Of a stretch of 13,335 nt of DNA, positions 5,965-13,030 are shown piece by piece. Each line of letters begins with the position of its first letter. Position 1 is the first letter of the stretch. The stretch comes from an uncultured Clostridia bacterium (lineage in GTDB: Bacteria; Bacillota; Clostridia; Christensenellales; Aristaeellaceae): NCBI GenBank assembly GCA_934636425.1, contig CAKUAV010000084.1, positions 1 through 13,335 of the forward strand. The letters are read 5' to 3'. The translations under genes and the position numbers were made by a program. The notes below the pieces were generated by a model. It worked only from the letters and a program-made list of their open reading frames with translations. It ran no database searches and had not been told where the DNA came from.

Positions 5965-8900
5965 TTACTTGTCGGCCATTCTCTTGTAGGTCGCGAGGCG
6001 CTTCTCGGCGTCCTCCTCGGCCTTGGTGAACAGCTTCTCGGCGGCGTCGGGGAACTGACGCAGCAGCGAGGCATAGCGGTTCTCGCCCTTGATGAAGTCC
6101 TGATAGCTGGCGGTCGGATCCTTCGAATCGAGGGTCATCGGATGCTCCAGCTCGGGGTTGTAGCGATACATCTGCCAGTAGCCCGCGGCGACGGCCTTCT
6201 TGATCTCGGCCTGAGCCTGATTCATCTTGATGCCGTGGTTGATGCAGGGCGCGTAGGCGATGATCAGGGACGGGCCATGATAGGCCTCGGCCTCGGTCAC
6301 GGCCTTCAGCAGCTGGGCAGGATCAGCGCCCATGGCGACCTGAGCGACGTACACATAGCCGTAGGACATGGCCATCAGGCCGAGGTCCTTCTTCTTGGTG
6401 CGCTTGCCGGCAGCCGCGAACTTGGCGACCGCGCCGGTGGGCGACGCCTTGGAGGCCTGTCCGCCGGTGTTGGAGTACACCTCGGTATCGAGCACGAGGA
6501 CGTTGACGTCCTGACCCTGAGCCAGCACGTGATCCAGTCCGCCGTAGCCGATGTCGTAGGCCCAGCCGTCGCCGCCGAAGATCCAGATGGACTTCTTGGT
6601 CAGCAGATCGGCGTTCTCGATGACCTCGCGCGCGAGCGTGCAGGCTTCGCAGTCGCAGATCTTGTTGTTCTCGAGCCACTTGGCCTCATACTCGGTGCCG
6701 CTGAGGTCGATGCCGTCCTTGCAGGCGGCCAGCAGCTTCGCGCCGGCGGCCTTGGAGCCCTCGGCGTCGTCCATCTTCTCGAGCCACTCGGCGCCGGCTT
6801 CCTTGATGGCAGGCTGCGCCCACTCGACGGCGATGAGCTTCTTCACAGTGTCGGCCAGCCTGGCGCGGCGCTGATTCATGGCCAGATTCATGCCGAAGCC
6901 GAACTCGGCGTTATCCTCGAACAGGGAGTTCGCCCAGGCGGGGCCGTGACCCTCGTCGTTCGTGGTGTAGGGGCAGGTCGGCGCGCTGCCGCCGTAGATG
7001 GAGGAGCAGCCGGTGGCGTTGGCCACGATCATGCGATCGCCGAACAGCTGGGTGATGAGCTTGACATAGGGGGTCTCGCCGCAGCCCGCGCACGCGCCGG
7101 AGAACTCGAAGAGCGGCTTCTTGAACTGGCTGTCCTTGACCATCTTCACGTTCAGCTCGCCCTTGTACTCAGGCAGGGTCTGCGCGAACTCCCAGTTGGC
7201 CTCCTGAGCGTCCTGGGTGTGCAGCGGCTTCATGGTCAGCGCGCCGCCGTCCTTGACGGGGCAGACCTGAGCGCAGTTCTCGCAGCCGGTGCAGTCCAGC
7301 GGGCTGACCTGCATGCGATACTTGAGGCCCTTGAACTTCGGGCCGATGGCGTCCTTGGTGACGAAGGTCTCGGGCGCGGAGGCGGCCTGCTCCTCGGTCA
7401 GCAGATACGGACGGATGCAGGCGTGCGGGCAGACCAGAGCGCAGTTGCCGCACTGTATGCACTTGGTGACGTCCCACTCGGGAACCTTCACGGCCACGCC
7501 GCGCTTCTCGTACTTGGTGGTGCCGGTGGGAACCACGCCGCCCGCAGCGGCGGTATCCTTCGCGAACACGGACACGGGCAGCTTGTCGCCGGCCTGCGCC
7601 AGTATCGGAGAGACGACCGCGTCGAAATACTCGGTGGCGGGAACCTTGACCGGAACGGCGCCGGTGGTGGCGTCCGCCCACTCGGTGGGAACCTTAACCT
7701 CGATCAGGCCGGAGATGGCCACGTCGATGGCGTCCCAGTTCATCTTGACGACGGCGTCGCCCTTCTTGCCGTAGGACTTCTTGGCATAGGCCTTCATGTA
7801 CTCATCCGCCTGCGCATAGGGGATGATGTCGGCCAGCTTGAAGAACGCGGCCTGCATGGTGGTGTTGATGCGTCCGCCCATGCCGACGGAAGCGGCCAGC
7901 TTCACGGCGTCGATGATGTACAGCTTGGCCTTCTTGGCGGCCAGAGCGCGCTTCATCGAGGCGGGCAGCTGCTCGTCCAGCTCCTCGGGCTTCCACGGAC
8001 AGTTGAGCAGGAACACGCCGCCCTCCTTCAGCGGAGCGACCATGTCATACTTGGTGACATAGGCGGGGTTGTGGCAGGCGATGAAGTCGGCCGAGTCGAT
8101 CAGGTAGGTGGACTGAATGGGCGTGTCGCCAAAGCGCAGATGGGACACGGTCAGGCCGCCGGACTTCTTCGAGTCATAGGAGAAGTAAGCCTGAGCGTAC
8201 TTGTCGGTGTGATCGCCGATGATCTTGATGGAGTTCTTGTTGGCGCCGACGGTGCCGTCGGAGCCCAAGCCGTAGAACATGCAGCTGACGGTGCCGGCCG
8301 GCGCGACGTCCAGCGTCTCGCCCAGCTCCAGAGAGGTGCCGGTCACGTCGTCGACGATGCCCACGGTGAAGTGGTTCTTGGGCTCGTCCTTGGCCAGGTT
8401 GTCATAGACGGCCTTGACCATGGTCGGGTTGAACTCCTTGGAGCCCAGGCCGTAACGGCCGCCGACCACCTTGATGCCGCACATGCCCGCCTCGCGCAGC
8501 GCGGAGCACACGTCCTCGTAGAGCGGCTCGCCCAGAGAACCGGCTTCCTTGGTGCGGTCGAGCACGGCGATCTTCTTGCAGGTCGCGGGGATGGCCGCCA
8601 GGAAGTGCTTCATGGAGAAGGGACGATACAGATGCACCTTGATCAGGCCCAGCTTCTCGCCCTTGGCGTTGAGATACTTGATGGTCTCGTCGATGGCCTC
8701 GCAGCCGGAGCCCATGGCGACGATGACGCGATCGGCGTCGGCGGCGCCGACGTAATCGAAGAGCTGATAGTGACGGCCGGTCAGCTCGCCGACCTGCTTC
8801 ATGACCTCTTCCACAATGGCGGGCGTCGCCTCGTAGTACTTGTTGGCGGCTTCACGGCCCTGGAAGTAGATGTCGGGGTTCTGCGCGGTGCCGGCCTGAT

Positions 8901-9531
8901 GCGGATGCTCGGGGTTCAGGCCGCGGGCGCGGAAGGCCTTGATGGCGTCCCAGTCGACCAGCTTGGCGATATCGTCATAGGCGATATCCTCGATCTTCTG
9001 GATCTCGTGGCTGGTGCGGAAGCCGTCGAAGAAGTGCAGGAAGGGCACGGAGGCCTTCAGCGTGGACAGATGGGCGACCAGCGCCATGTCCTCGGCTTCC
9101 TGAACGGAGTTGGAGGCCAGCATCGCAAAGCCGGTCTGACGGCAGGCCATGACGTCGGAGTGATCTCCGAAGATGGACAGCGCGTGATAGGCCAGCGCGC
9201 GGGCGCTGACATGGAAAACGCAGGGCAGCAGCTCGCCGGCGATCTTGTACATATTCGGGATCATCAGCAGAAGGCCCTGAGAAGCGGTGAAGGTGGTGGT
9301 CAGAGCGCCGGCCGCCAGAGAGCCGTGAACCGCGCCGGCCGCGCCGCCCTCGGATTCCATCTCGGCGATATGAACGGTCTGGCCGAAGATATTCTTACGG
9401 CCGGCCGCGGCCCACTCGTCGGAGACTTCCGCCATGGGGGAGGAAGGAGTAATCGGGTAAATGGCTGCCACATCGCTGAACGCATATGCGATATGGCCGA
9501 CGGCAGTGTTGCCGTCCACTGTCTTTTTCAT
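5965..9531 (-). CDS. nifJ: Pyruvate:ferredoxin (flavodoxin) oxidoreductase, single-chain
   Basis: Cytoplasmic enzyme that oxidatively decarboxylates pyruvate with coenzyme A to acetyl-CoA and CO2 and reduces ferredoxin, the central step of pyruvate metabolism in clostridia. The 1188-residue protein is the fused form, of normal length. Features in order: N-terminal pyrimidine-binding domain with YPITPSSPMAEVSDEW (about 25-40); the central transketolase-like and gamma domains; a two-cluster ferredoxin domain with CIQCGNCALVCP from Cys691 and CTGCENCAQVCP from Cys747; a further cluster ligand set starting with CAGCGETPY (about 811) and including the Cys of CDCEAC (about 958); and the thiamine diphosphate/Mg site GGDGWAYDIG (about 986) with YSNTGGQASK. 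ATG 9531 follows AGGGGG by about 10 bases. It has its own promoter (9608-9636) and a strong terminator, so it is monocistronic, divergent from the yitT-family gene. Confidence 0.97.
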   Translation of the reverse strand: MKKTVDGNTAVGHIAYAFSDVAAIYPITPSSPMAEVSDEWAAAGRKNIFGQTVHIAEMESEGGAAGAVHGSLAAGALTTTFTASQGLLLMIPNMYKIAGELLPCVFHVSARALAYHALSIFGDHSDVMACRQTGFAMLASNSVQEAEDMALVAHLSTLKASVPFLHFFDGFRTSHEIQKIEDIAYDDIAKLVDWDAIKAFRARGLNPEHPHQAGTAQNPDIYFQGREAANKYYEATPAIVEEVMKQVGELTGRHYQLFDYVGAADADRVIVAMGSGCEAIDETIKYLNAKGEKLGLIKVHLYRPFSMKHFLAAIPATCKKIAVLDRTKEAGSLGEPLYEDVCSALREAGMCGIKVVGGRYGLGSKEFNPTMVKAVYDNLAKDEPKNHFTVGIVDDVTGTSLELGETLDVAPAGTVSCMFYGLGSDGTVGANKNSIKIIGDHTDKYAQAYFSYDSKKSGGLTVSHLRFGDTPIQSTYLIDSADFIACHNPAYVTKYDMVAPLKEGGVFLLNCPWKPEELDEQLPASMKRALAAKKAKLYIIDAVKLAASVGMGGRINTTMQAAFFKLADIIPYAQADEYMKAYAKKSYGKKGDAVVKMNWDAIDVAISGLIEVKVPTEWADATTGAVPVKVPATEYFDAVVSPILAQAGDKLPVSVFAKDTAAAGGVVPTGTTKYEKRGVAVKVPEWDVTKCIQCGNCALVCPHACIRPYLLTEEQAASAPETFVTKDAIGPKFKGLKYRMQVSPLDCTGCENCAQVCPVKDGGALTMKPLHTQDAQEANWEFAQTLPEYKGELNVKMVKDSQFKKPLFEFSGACAGCGETPYVKLITQLFGDRMIVANATGCSSIYGGSAPTCPYTTNDEGHGPAWANSLFEDNAEFGFGMNLAMNQRRARLADTVKKLIAVEWAQPAIKEAGAEWLEKMDDAEGSKAAGAKLLAACKDGIDLSGTEYEAKWLENNKICDCEACTLAREVIENADLLTKKSIWIFGGDGWAYDIGYGGLDHVLAQGQDVNVLVLDTEVYSNTGGQASKASPTGAVAKFAAAGKRTKKKDLGLMAMSYGYVYVAQVAMGADPAQLLKAVTEAEAYHGPSLIIAYAPCINHGIKMNQAQAEIKKAVAAGYWQMYRYNPELEHPMTLDSKDPTASYQDFIKGENRYASLLRQFPDAAEKLFTKAEEDAEKRLATYKRMADK

Positions 9532-9607
9532 AAGACGGGTACCCCCTTATCGAAATTAAGCTGCGCCGCAGCCCTCCAATTGGACTGCATAAACCGCTAC
9601 ATACTCT

Positions 9608-9636
9608 ATTATAGTAATCATCCCCGCTAAAGTCAA
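9608..9636 (-). promoter_or_regulatory. Promoter of nifJ
   Basis: On the minus strand TTGACT (9636-9631) and TATAAT (9613-9608) are 17 bases apart, nearly perfect consensus, matching a highly expressed gene. The start is predicted near 9601 and the leader is about 70 bases. The leader contains a small hairpin (GCTGC-GGC-GCAGC). Confidence 0.9.
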
Positions 9637-9648
9637 GAAAAAACGACC

Positions 9649-9663
9649 TTTTGCGCGCCAAAA
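9649..9663. promoter_or_regulatory. Possible operator between nifJ and yitT promoters
   Basis: TTTTG-CGCGC-CAAAA is an inverted repeat with 5-base arms, placed 13 bases upstream of the nifJ -35 box and about 45 bases from that of yitT. It does not match the classic Rex site (TTGTGAAN4TTCACAA). It could be a binding site for a regulator of either gene, or chance. Confidence 0.3.
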
Positions 9664-9707
9664 TTCCCGAAAAACGCATGGTTTAACAGAAATCATGTCA
9701 TTTCTCA

Positions 9708-9736
9708 TTGACTTAATTCCGCCGCGGCGCTACAAT
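9708..9736 (+). promoter_or_regulatory. Promoter of the yitT-family gene
   Basis: TTGACT (9708-9713) and TACAAT (9731-9736) with a 17-base spacer. The start is predicted near 9743, giving a leader of about 60 bases. It is divergent from the nifJ promoter, with 71 bases between the two -35 boxes. Confidence 0.85.
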
Positions 9737-9803
9737 AATGCAGGATAGATCGTCATATTCTGACTGTGCCGACAACCGCACATTCAAAGGGGGAGGACTT
9801 TTC

Positions 9804-10703
9804 ATGACTTCTGCCGCTCCGTCTCCGGCCGCGCCCGCCGAGAGTCACCAATCCCGCCTGCGCCGCATCGTCCGCGAATACGGCGTGCTGACGCTGGCCA
9901 CGATCCTGCTGGATCTGGGCGTGTATTTTTTCAAATTTCCCAACAACTTTTCCTTCGGCGGCGTGACGGGCATATCCATCGTGCTCAACCGCATCCTCCC
10001 ATGGAGCGCCGCGTCGTATAACTTTGCCATCAACATGGCGCTGCTGATCGTGGGCTTTGTGTTCATCGGCCGCAGCTTCGGGGTCAAGACGGTGTATGTG
10101 AGCGTGCTCTCCTCCGCCGGGCTGAGCCTGCTCGAGGCCTTCTGTCCGCTCAGCGCGCCGCTGACCAGCCAGCCCGTGCTGGAGCTGATCTTCGCCATCG
10201 TGCTGCCCTCCACCAGCGCAGCCATACTCTTTAACGTCGGCGCGTCGGGCGGCGGTACAGACATCATCGCCATGGTGCTGAAAAAGTACAGCAGTCTGGA
10301 CATCGGAAAGGCGCTGTTCTGCGTCGATCTGATCATCGTCGCCGGATCGTGCTTCGTGTTCGACATACAGACCGGCCTGTTCTCATTCACCGGGCTGATG
10401 GCCAAGACGCTGGTCATAGACGGCGTGATCGAAAACATCAATCTGTGCAAGTATTTCACCATCGTGTGCGAGCATCCCGAGCCGATCTGCGATTTCATAC
10501 ACAACAAGCTCCACCGCGGCGCGACCATATTCCGCGCCGAGGGCAGCTTCGCGCATCACGAAAAGACCATCATACTCTCCGTCATGAAGCGCAGCCAGGC
10601 CGTGCAGCTGCGCAACTACATCCGCCAGACCGAGCCCCGCGCCTTCATGATGATCACCAACAGCTCCGAAATCATCGGCAAGGGCTTCCGCGGCCTGAAC
10701 TGA
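9804..10703 (+). CDS. YitT-family membrane protein (DUF161 + DUF2179)
   Basis: A 299-residue inner membrane protein. After a polar, Ala/Pro-rich N-terminus (1-25) come about five hydrophobic segments (roughly 27-205), with the conserved-looking FPNNFSFGGVTGISIVLN and the glycine-rich GASGGGTDIIAMVLKK (about 146). A soluble C-terminal domain of the DUF2179 type (about 212-297) ends in RAFMMITNSSEIIGKGF. This layout defines the YitT family (YitT, YpjC, YvjA of Bacillus). The transport or signalling role of these proteins is not established. The frame is open from 9738, but ATG 9804 has GGGGGAGGA about 6 bases upstream and follows the predicted transcript start, so it is chosen. The gene is monocistronic, with its own promoter and a terminator that also forms the left edge of the tandem repeat. 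Confidence 0.9.
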   Translation: MTSAAPSPAAPAESHQSRLRRIVREYGVLTLATILLDLGVYFFKFPNNFSFGGVTGISIVLNRILPWSAASYNFAINMALLIVGFVFIGRSFGVKTVYVSVLSSAGLSLLEAFCPLSAPLTSQPVLELIFAIVLPSTSAAILFNVGASGGGTDIIAMVLKKYSSLDIGKALFCVDLIIVAGSCFVFDIQTGLFSFTGLMAKTLVIDGVIENINLCKYFTIVCEHPEPICDFIHNKLHRGATIFRAEGSFAHHEKTIILSVMKRSQAVQLRNYIRQTEPRAFMMITNSSEIIGKGFRGLN

Positions 10704-10709
10704 CGCATT

Positions 10710-10755
10710 GCGGCTTCGACCGGACGCGCTGTCCGGCCGGAACCGCTCATTTTTT
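10710..10755 (+). terminator. Rho-independent terminator of the yitT-family gene
   Basis: A long hairpin (10710-10746) has a perfect 6-bp inner stem, CCGGAC with GTCCGG around the loop GCGCT. An outer stem closes with GCGG and CCGC, with two mismatches in 16 positions. Six T follow at 10750-10755, seven bases after the yitT stop codon. The same hairpin recurs at the start of repeat copy B (fewer T) and as the partial third unit at 11193-11230. Confidence 0.88.
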
Positions 10756-10950
10756 CAAAAAGGCCTTGCCAAGCCGGTGAACAGGGATGCAAGCGCCCTG
10801 CCGTGCGCCCCTCTCTGATTTTTACTCTGGAAACGGGATTTTCCGCCGCGAAAAATCGTCCTCCCCCACCGTACACGCTGCTGGGTATGATTGAATATTC
10901 GAGAGGCTTTCGATCCGCTCGAGCTCTTCGAAGGTTTTTCGACGGTCTGT
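10710..10950 (+). repeat. Tandem intergenic repeat, copy A
   Basis: First unit (241 bases) of a tandem array directly 3' of yitT. It begins with the terminator hairpin, then CAGGG/CCCTG helix (10782-10786 with 10796-10800), the core GGATTTT (10836-10842) with AAAAATC (10851-10857), and GATTGAATATTCGAGAGG. It ends with a CTTTCGA/TCGAAGG helix and GGTTTTTCGACGGTCTG. About ten base changes and one indel separate it from copy B, roughly 95% identity by eye. Confidence 0.92.
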
Positions 10951-11192
10951 GCAGCTTCGACCGGACGCGCTGTCCGGCCGGAGCCGCTCATTTTGTCAAA
11001 AAAGACCTTGCCAAGCTGGTGGACAGGGATGCAAGCGCCCTGCCGTGCGCCCCTCTCTGGCTTTTACTCTGGAAATGGGATTTTCCGCCGCGAAAAATCG
11101 TCCTCCCCCACCGTACACGCTGCTGGGTATGATTGAAAATTCGAGAGGCTTTCGATCCGCTCGAACTCTTCGAAGGTTTTTCGACGGTCTGT
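10951..11192 (+). repeat. Tandem intergenic repeat, copy B
   Basis: Second unit, 242 bases, same order of elements as copy A. Differences are scattered: GCAGC for GCGGC at the start, TTTTGTC for TTTTTTC, CTGGTGG for CCGGTGA, AAATGGG for AAACGGG, and GAAAATTC for GAATATTC. Copy B resembles copies C and D more than A does at GAAATGGGATTTTC. Changes are not patterned as in a protein-coding sequence, and frames through it have no ribosome binding site. Confidence 0.92.
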
Positions 11193-11230
11193 GCGGCTTC
11201 GACCGGACGCGCTGTCCGGCCGGAACCGCT
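11193..11230 (+). repeat. Partial third unit of the tandem repeat
   Basis: Only the terminator hairpin of the unit (about 38 bases, nearly identical to 10710-10747) is present. The similarity stops at the hairpin edge. The array is therefore hairpin-body-hairpin-body-hairpin, as expected if duplication occurred by recombination between hairpin copies. Confidence 0.88.
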
Positions 11231-11267
11231 TTGTTCTTTCGCCGCGTTATTCTATTTTGGAAGCGAT

Positions 11268-11955
11268 TCACTCTTCCTCAATCGAGCGGCCGTCTATGCC
11301 GATCACCCGAACGCGCACGGGCACGTCCCGCCCGCACCCGGCCGCGGCCTTCTTCACCGCGCGCTCAAGCCCGCCGCAGCAGGGCACCTCCATGCGCGCC
11401 ACGGTTATATCCCGCACGCTGTTCGCGCGCAGTATTGCGCACAGCTTTTCGGAATAGTCGACGTCGTCCAGCTTGGGGCAGCCGATCAGCGTGACGCACC
11501 CCTCCATGAAGCGCCTGTGAAAATCGCCGCAGGCAAAGGCCGTGCAGTCGGCGGCGACCAGCAGACGCGCGTCCTCAAAGTACGGCGCGCGCACCGGACA
11601 GAGCCGAATCTGCACCGGCCACTGCATGAGCCGGCTCTCGATTTCACCCGCCGCGCCGTCGCGATATGTCTTTCTCTCCATCCGCTTCATCCGCGCGCCG
11701 GGGCAGCCTCCCGCCGGCCTCGCCGCATTCTCTGCCCGGGCCGCGCGCACGGCCGCTTCGTCATAGGCCGCGGCCTCGCGCACCTCAAATGAAATCGCGC
11801 CGGCCGGGCAGGCGGGCAGGCAGTCTCCCATGCCGTCGCAGTAGTCGTCGCGCATCAGGCGCGCCTTGCCGTTCACCATGGCGATCGCACCCTCGTGGCA
11901 GGCCGCCGCAGCCGTTGCATTTCTCCTCATCAATTCTGACGATCTTTCTGATCAT
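11268..11955 (-). pseudogene. 4Fe-4S binding protein gene, frameshifted in the first cluster
   Basis: The product belongs to a common clostridial iron-sulfur protein family. Two ferredoxin-type clusters are followed by a domain with MQWPVQIRLCPVRAPYFEDA, a LLVAADCTAFACGDFH segment, LIGCPKLDDVDYSEKL and MEVPCCGGLE; an electron transfer role is assumed. ATG 11955 has a perfect AAGGAG about 8 bases upstream and begins MIRKIVRIDEEKCNGCG, clearly the right start. That frame then shifts: the rest of the protein, from ACHEGAIAMVNGKARLM on, lies in another frame. The junction is near 11902-11907. An intact member would have about four more codons here, including the third cluster Cys, so an 11-base deletion would explain it. 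The second cluster (CDGMGDCLPACP) and the remainder to the stop at 11268 are intact, so the lesion is recent or a sequencing/assembly error. Internal starts (ATG 11930, TTG 11933) lack a ribosome binding site. Confidence 0.8.
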
Positions 11956-11984
11956 TGCCTCTCTCCTTTCGTGATGATACAGTC

Positions 11985-12013
11985 ATTATAACATATTCCC
12001 CCCGTTCTGTCAG
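11985..12013 (-). promoter_or_regulatory. Promoter of the 4Fe-4S protein gene
   Basis: On the minus strand CTGACA (12013-12008) and TATAAT (11990-11985) are 17 bases apart. The start is predicted near 11978, 23 bases before ATG 11955. It is divergent from the promoter at 12063-12091, with 49 bases between the -35 boxes. Confidence 0.82.
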
Positions 12014-12062
12014 CCGTATACGCGCCCTGAAATCATTTTTTTCAAAACGCAATGCCATTCGA

Positions 12063-12091
12063 TTGACTTTTCAGTATTTTGATGTTATAAT
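12063..12091 (+). promoter_or_regulatory. Promoter of the unknown two-gene unit
   Basis: TTGACT (12063-12068) and TATAAT (12086-12091) with a 17-base, AT-rich spacer, close to ideal sigma-A consensus. The start is predicted near 12098. Confidence 0.88.
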
Positions 12092-12130
12092 AACTCATCG
12101 GCAGACAAAATCCGTGAAAGGAGAGATTCC

Positions 12131-12661
12131 ATGGACAGAACGGCACAGGCTCTTGAAATCGCCAAATGCCTGGAGGCGCTCCCCTGCAGGTGGAGCTGCG
12201 TGGCGGCGTTCACACAGACGATCGACGGCCGGGACTATCTCTTCAACCTCTTCAGCCGGGACGCGTCGGTTGAAATCGTCGCCGACTTCCCGCTCGACTT
12301 CCCCAAATCCAGACGTTTCCATTATGAATCCATGGCCGAGGACTTTACGGCGCGCGCCGAAACCGGCCGCTTTTACATCGCCGACGACACGCTGCGCCTG
12401 AGCGTGAGCACGCTGCGCCGCGGCGAGGACGACGTCGTGCCCGCCGAGGGCGTCGATTATCTGCTGAAGCAGTGCTTTTCCCTCATCGCCCGGTTCGCCC
12501 CCGAGGCGTTCGCCGAGGACGACGGGGACGATTCAAGCGACGTTCACGAAAACGCCTGCCGCTTCTTCCCCCATTCGTTCTTCAGCAAAATGTCCGCGCT
12601 GATCGGGCTTGATCCGGACGAAGATCGTCCCCGCGAGGGAGGCCGCCATGAAAAAGATTGA
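12131..12661 (+). CDS. Unknown protein, possibly YbjN-like fold
   Basis: A 176-residue soluble, acidic protein that I do not recognise. There is no signal peptide or membrane segment. The visible pattern is an N-terminal helix (RTAQALEIAKCLEALP), several strands (CVAAFTQTI, YLFNLFSR, SVEIVADFPLDF, TGRFYIADDTLRLSVSTLR), then a helix (GVDYLLKQCFSLIARFAPEA) and an acidic tail (DDGDDSSD) before a short conserved-looking end. A beta-sheet followed by a late helix with FAPE resembles small YbjN/chaperone-like domains, but this is a weak guess. ATG 12131 follows AAAGGAG by about 8 bases and sits under a strong promoter. Its last 14 bases overlap the next gene, so the two are translationally coupled and probably act together. 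Confidence 0.75.
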   Translation: MDRTAQALEIAKCLEALPCRWSCVAAFTQTIDGRDYLFNLFSRDASVEIVADFPLDFPKSRRFHYESMAEDFTARAETGRFYIADDTLRLSVSTLRRGEDDVVPAEGVDYLLKQCFSLIARFAPEAFAEDDGDDSSDVHENACRFFPHSFFSKMSALIGLDPDEDRPREGGRHEKD

Positions 12662-12947
12662 TCTGATCATGTCGGTCTACAACGCCGCAGACAGCGCCGA
12701 CAAGCCGGAAATCTCCGCCGCGATGGACGCGCTGAACGACACGTTCAGGGCGCTGATCGGCTTTATGCCCGCCCATCTGCTGCGCGGCGACAGGCCGGAC
12801 GCCGATATATTCGACGCGGCGCGCAATGCGCTCCACACGCTCAAGCGCCATGCCGACGCGCTGAATATCGATTTCCCCCTGCCCGAGGACGAGCGCGCCT
12901 TCCGGATGTACATCATCGATTACGGCCGCGAGGTGCTCTTCCGCTGA
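12648..12947 (+). CDS. Unknown small helical protein
   Basis: A 99-residue product without recognisable motifs. Predicted mostly helical: KKIDLIMSVYNAADSAD, PEISAAMDALNDTFRALIGF, DIFDAARNALHTLKRHADAL and EDERAFRMYIIDYGREVLF. There are no Cys, signal or membrane segments. ATG 12648 has GAGGGAGG about 6 bases upstream and overlaps the end of the preceding gene by 14 bases, a coupled arrangement typical of interacting partners. The unit ends with a strong terminator 22 bases after the stop. Confidence 0.75.
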   Translation: MKKIDLIMSVYNAADSADKPEISAAMDALNDTFRALIGFMPAHLLRGDRPDADIFDAARNALHTLKRHADALNIDFPLPEDERAFRMYIIDYGREVLFR

Positions 12948-12968
12948 TCGTTTTCTTCCGCCTGTTTC

Positions 12969-13004
12969 CGTGCGCCGGACGATGCTTCCGGCGCGCGTTT
13001 TTTT
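12969..13004 (+). terminator. Rho-independent terminator of the two-gene unit
   Basis: GCGCCGGA (12972-12979) pairs with TCCGGCGC (12987-12994) around a 7-base loop, and the stem can be extended by three pairs at its base. Seven T follow at 12998-13004. The minus strand has no T run, so it serves the plus-strand unit. Confidence 0.93.
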
Positions 13005-13030
13005 GCCGAATTTCGCTCATTTTCAGGAGC

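Noticed and set aside
6142..9630. Very long open frame (1162 codons) on the plus strand opposite nifJ
   Set aside because: It is the antisense shadow of a GC-rich gene with strong codon bias. It has no ribosome binding site and a low-complexity Leu/Ala/Gly/His-rich product, whereas the minus strand encodes a complete PFOR.
10710..11230. CRISPR array
   Set aside because: The repeat unit is 241-242 bases with only two full copies and no short repeat-spacer pattern.
10803..11792. Several open frames through the tandem repeat and across the 4Fe-4S gene
   Set aside because: They are frames of the repeat or antisense frames. They duplicate with the repeat unit, lack ribosome binding sites and have no protein-like features.
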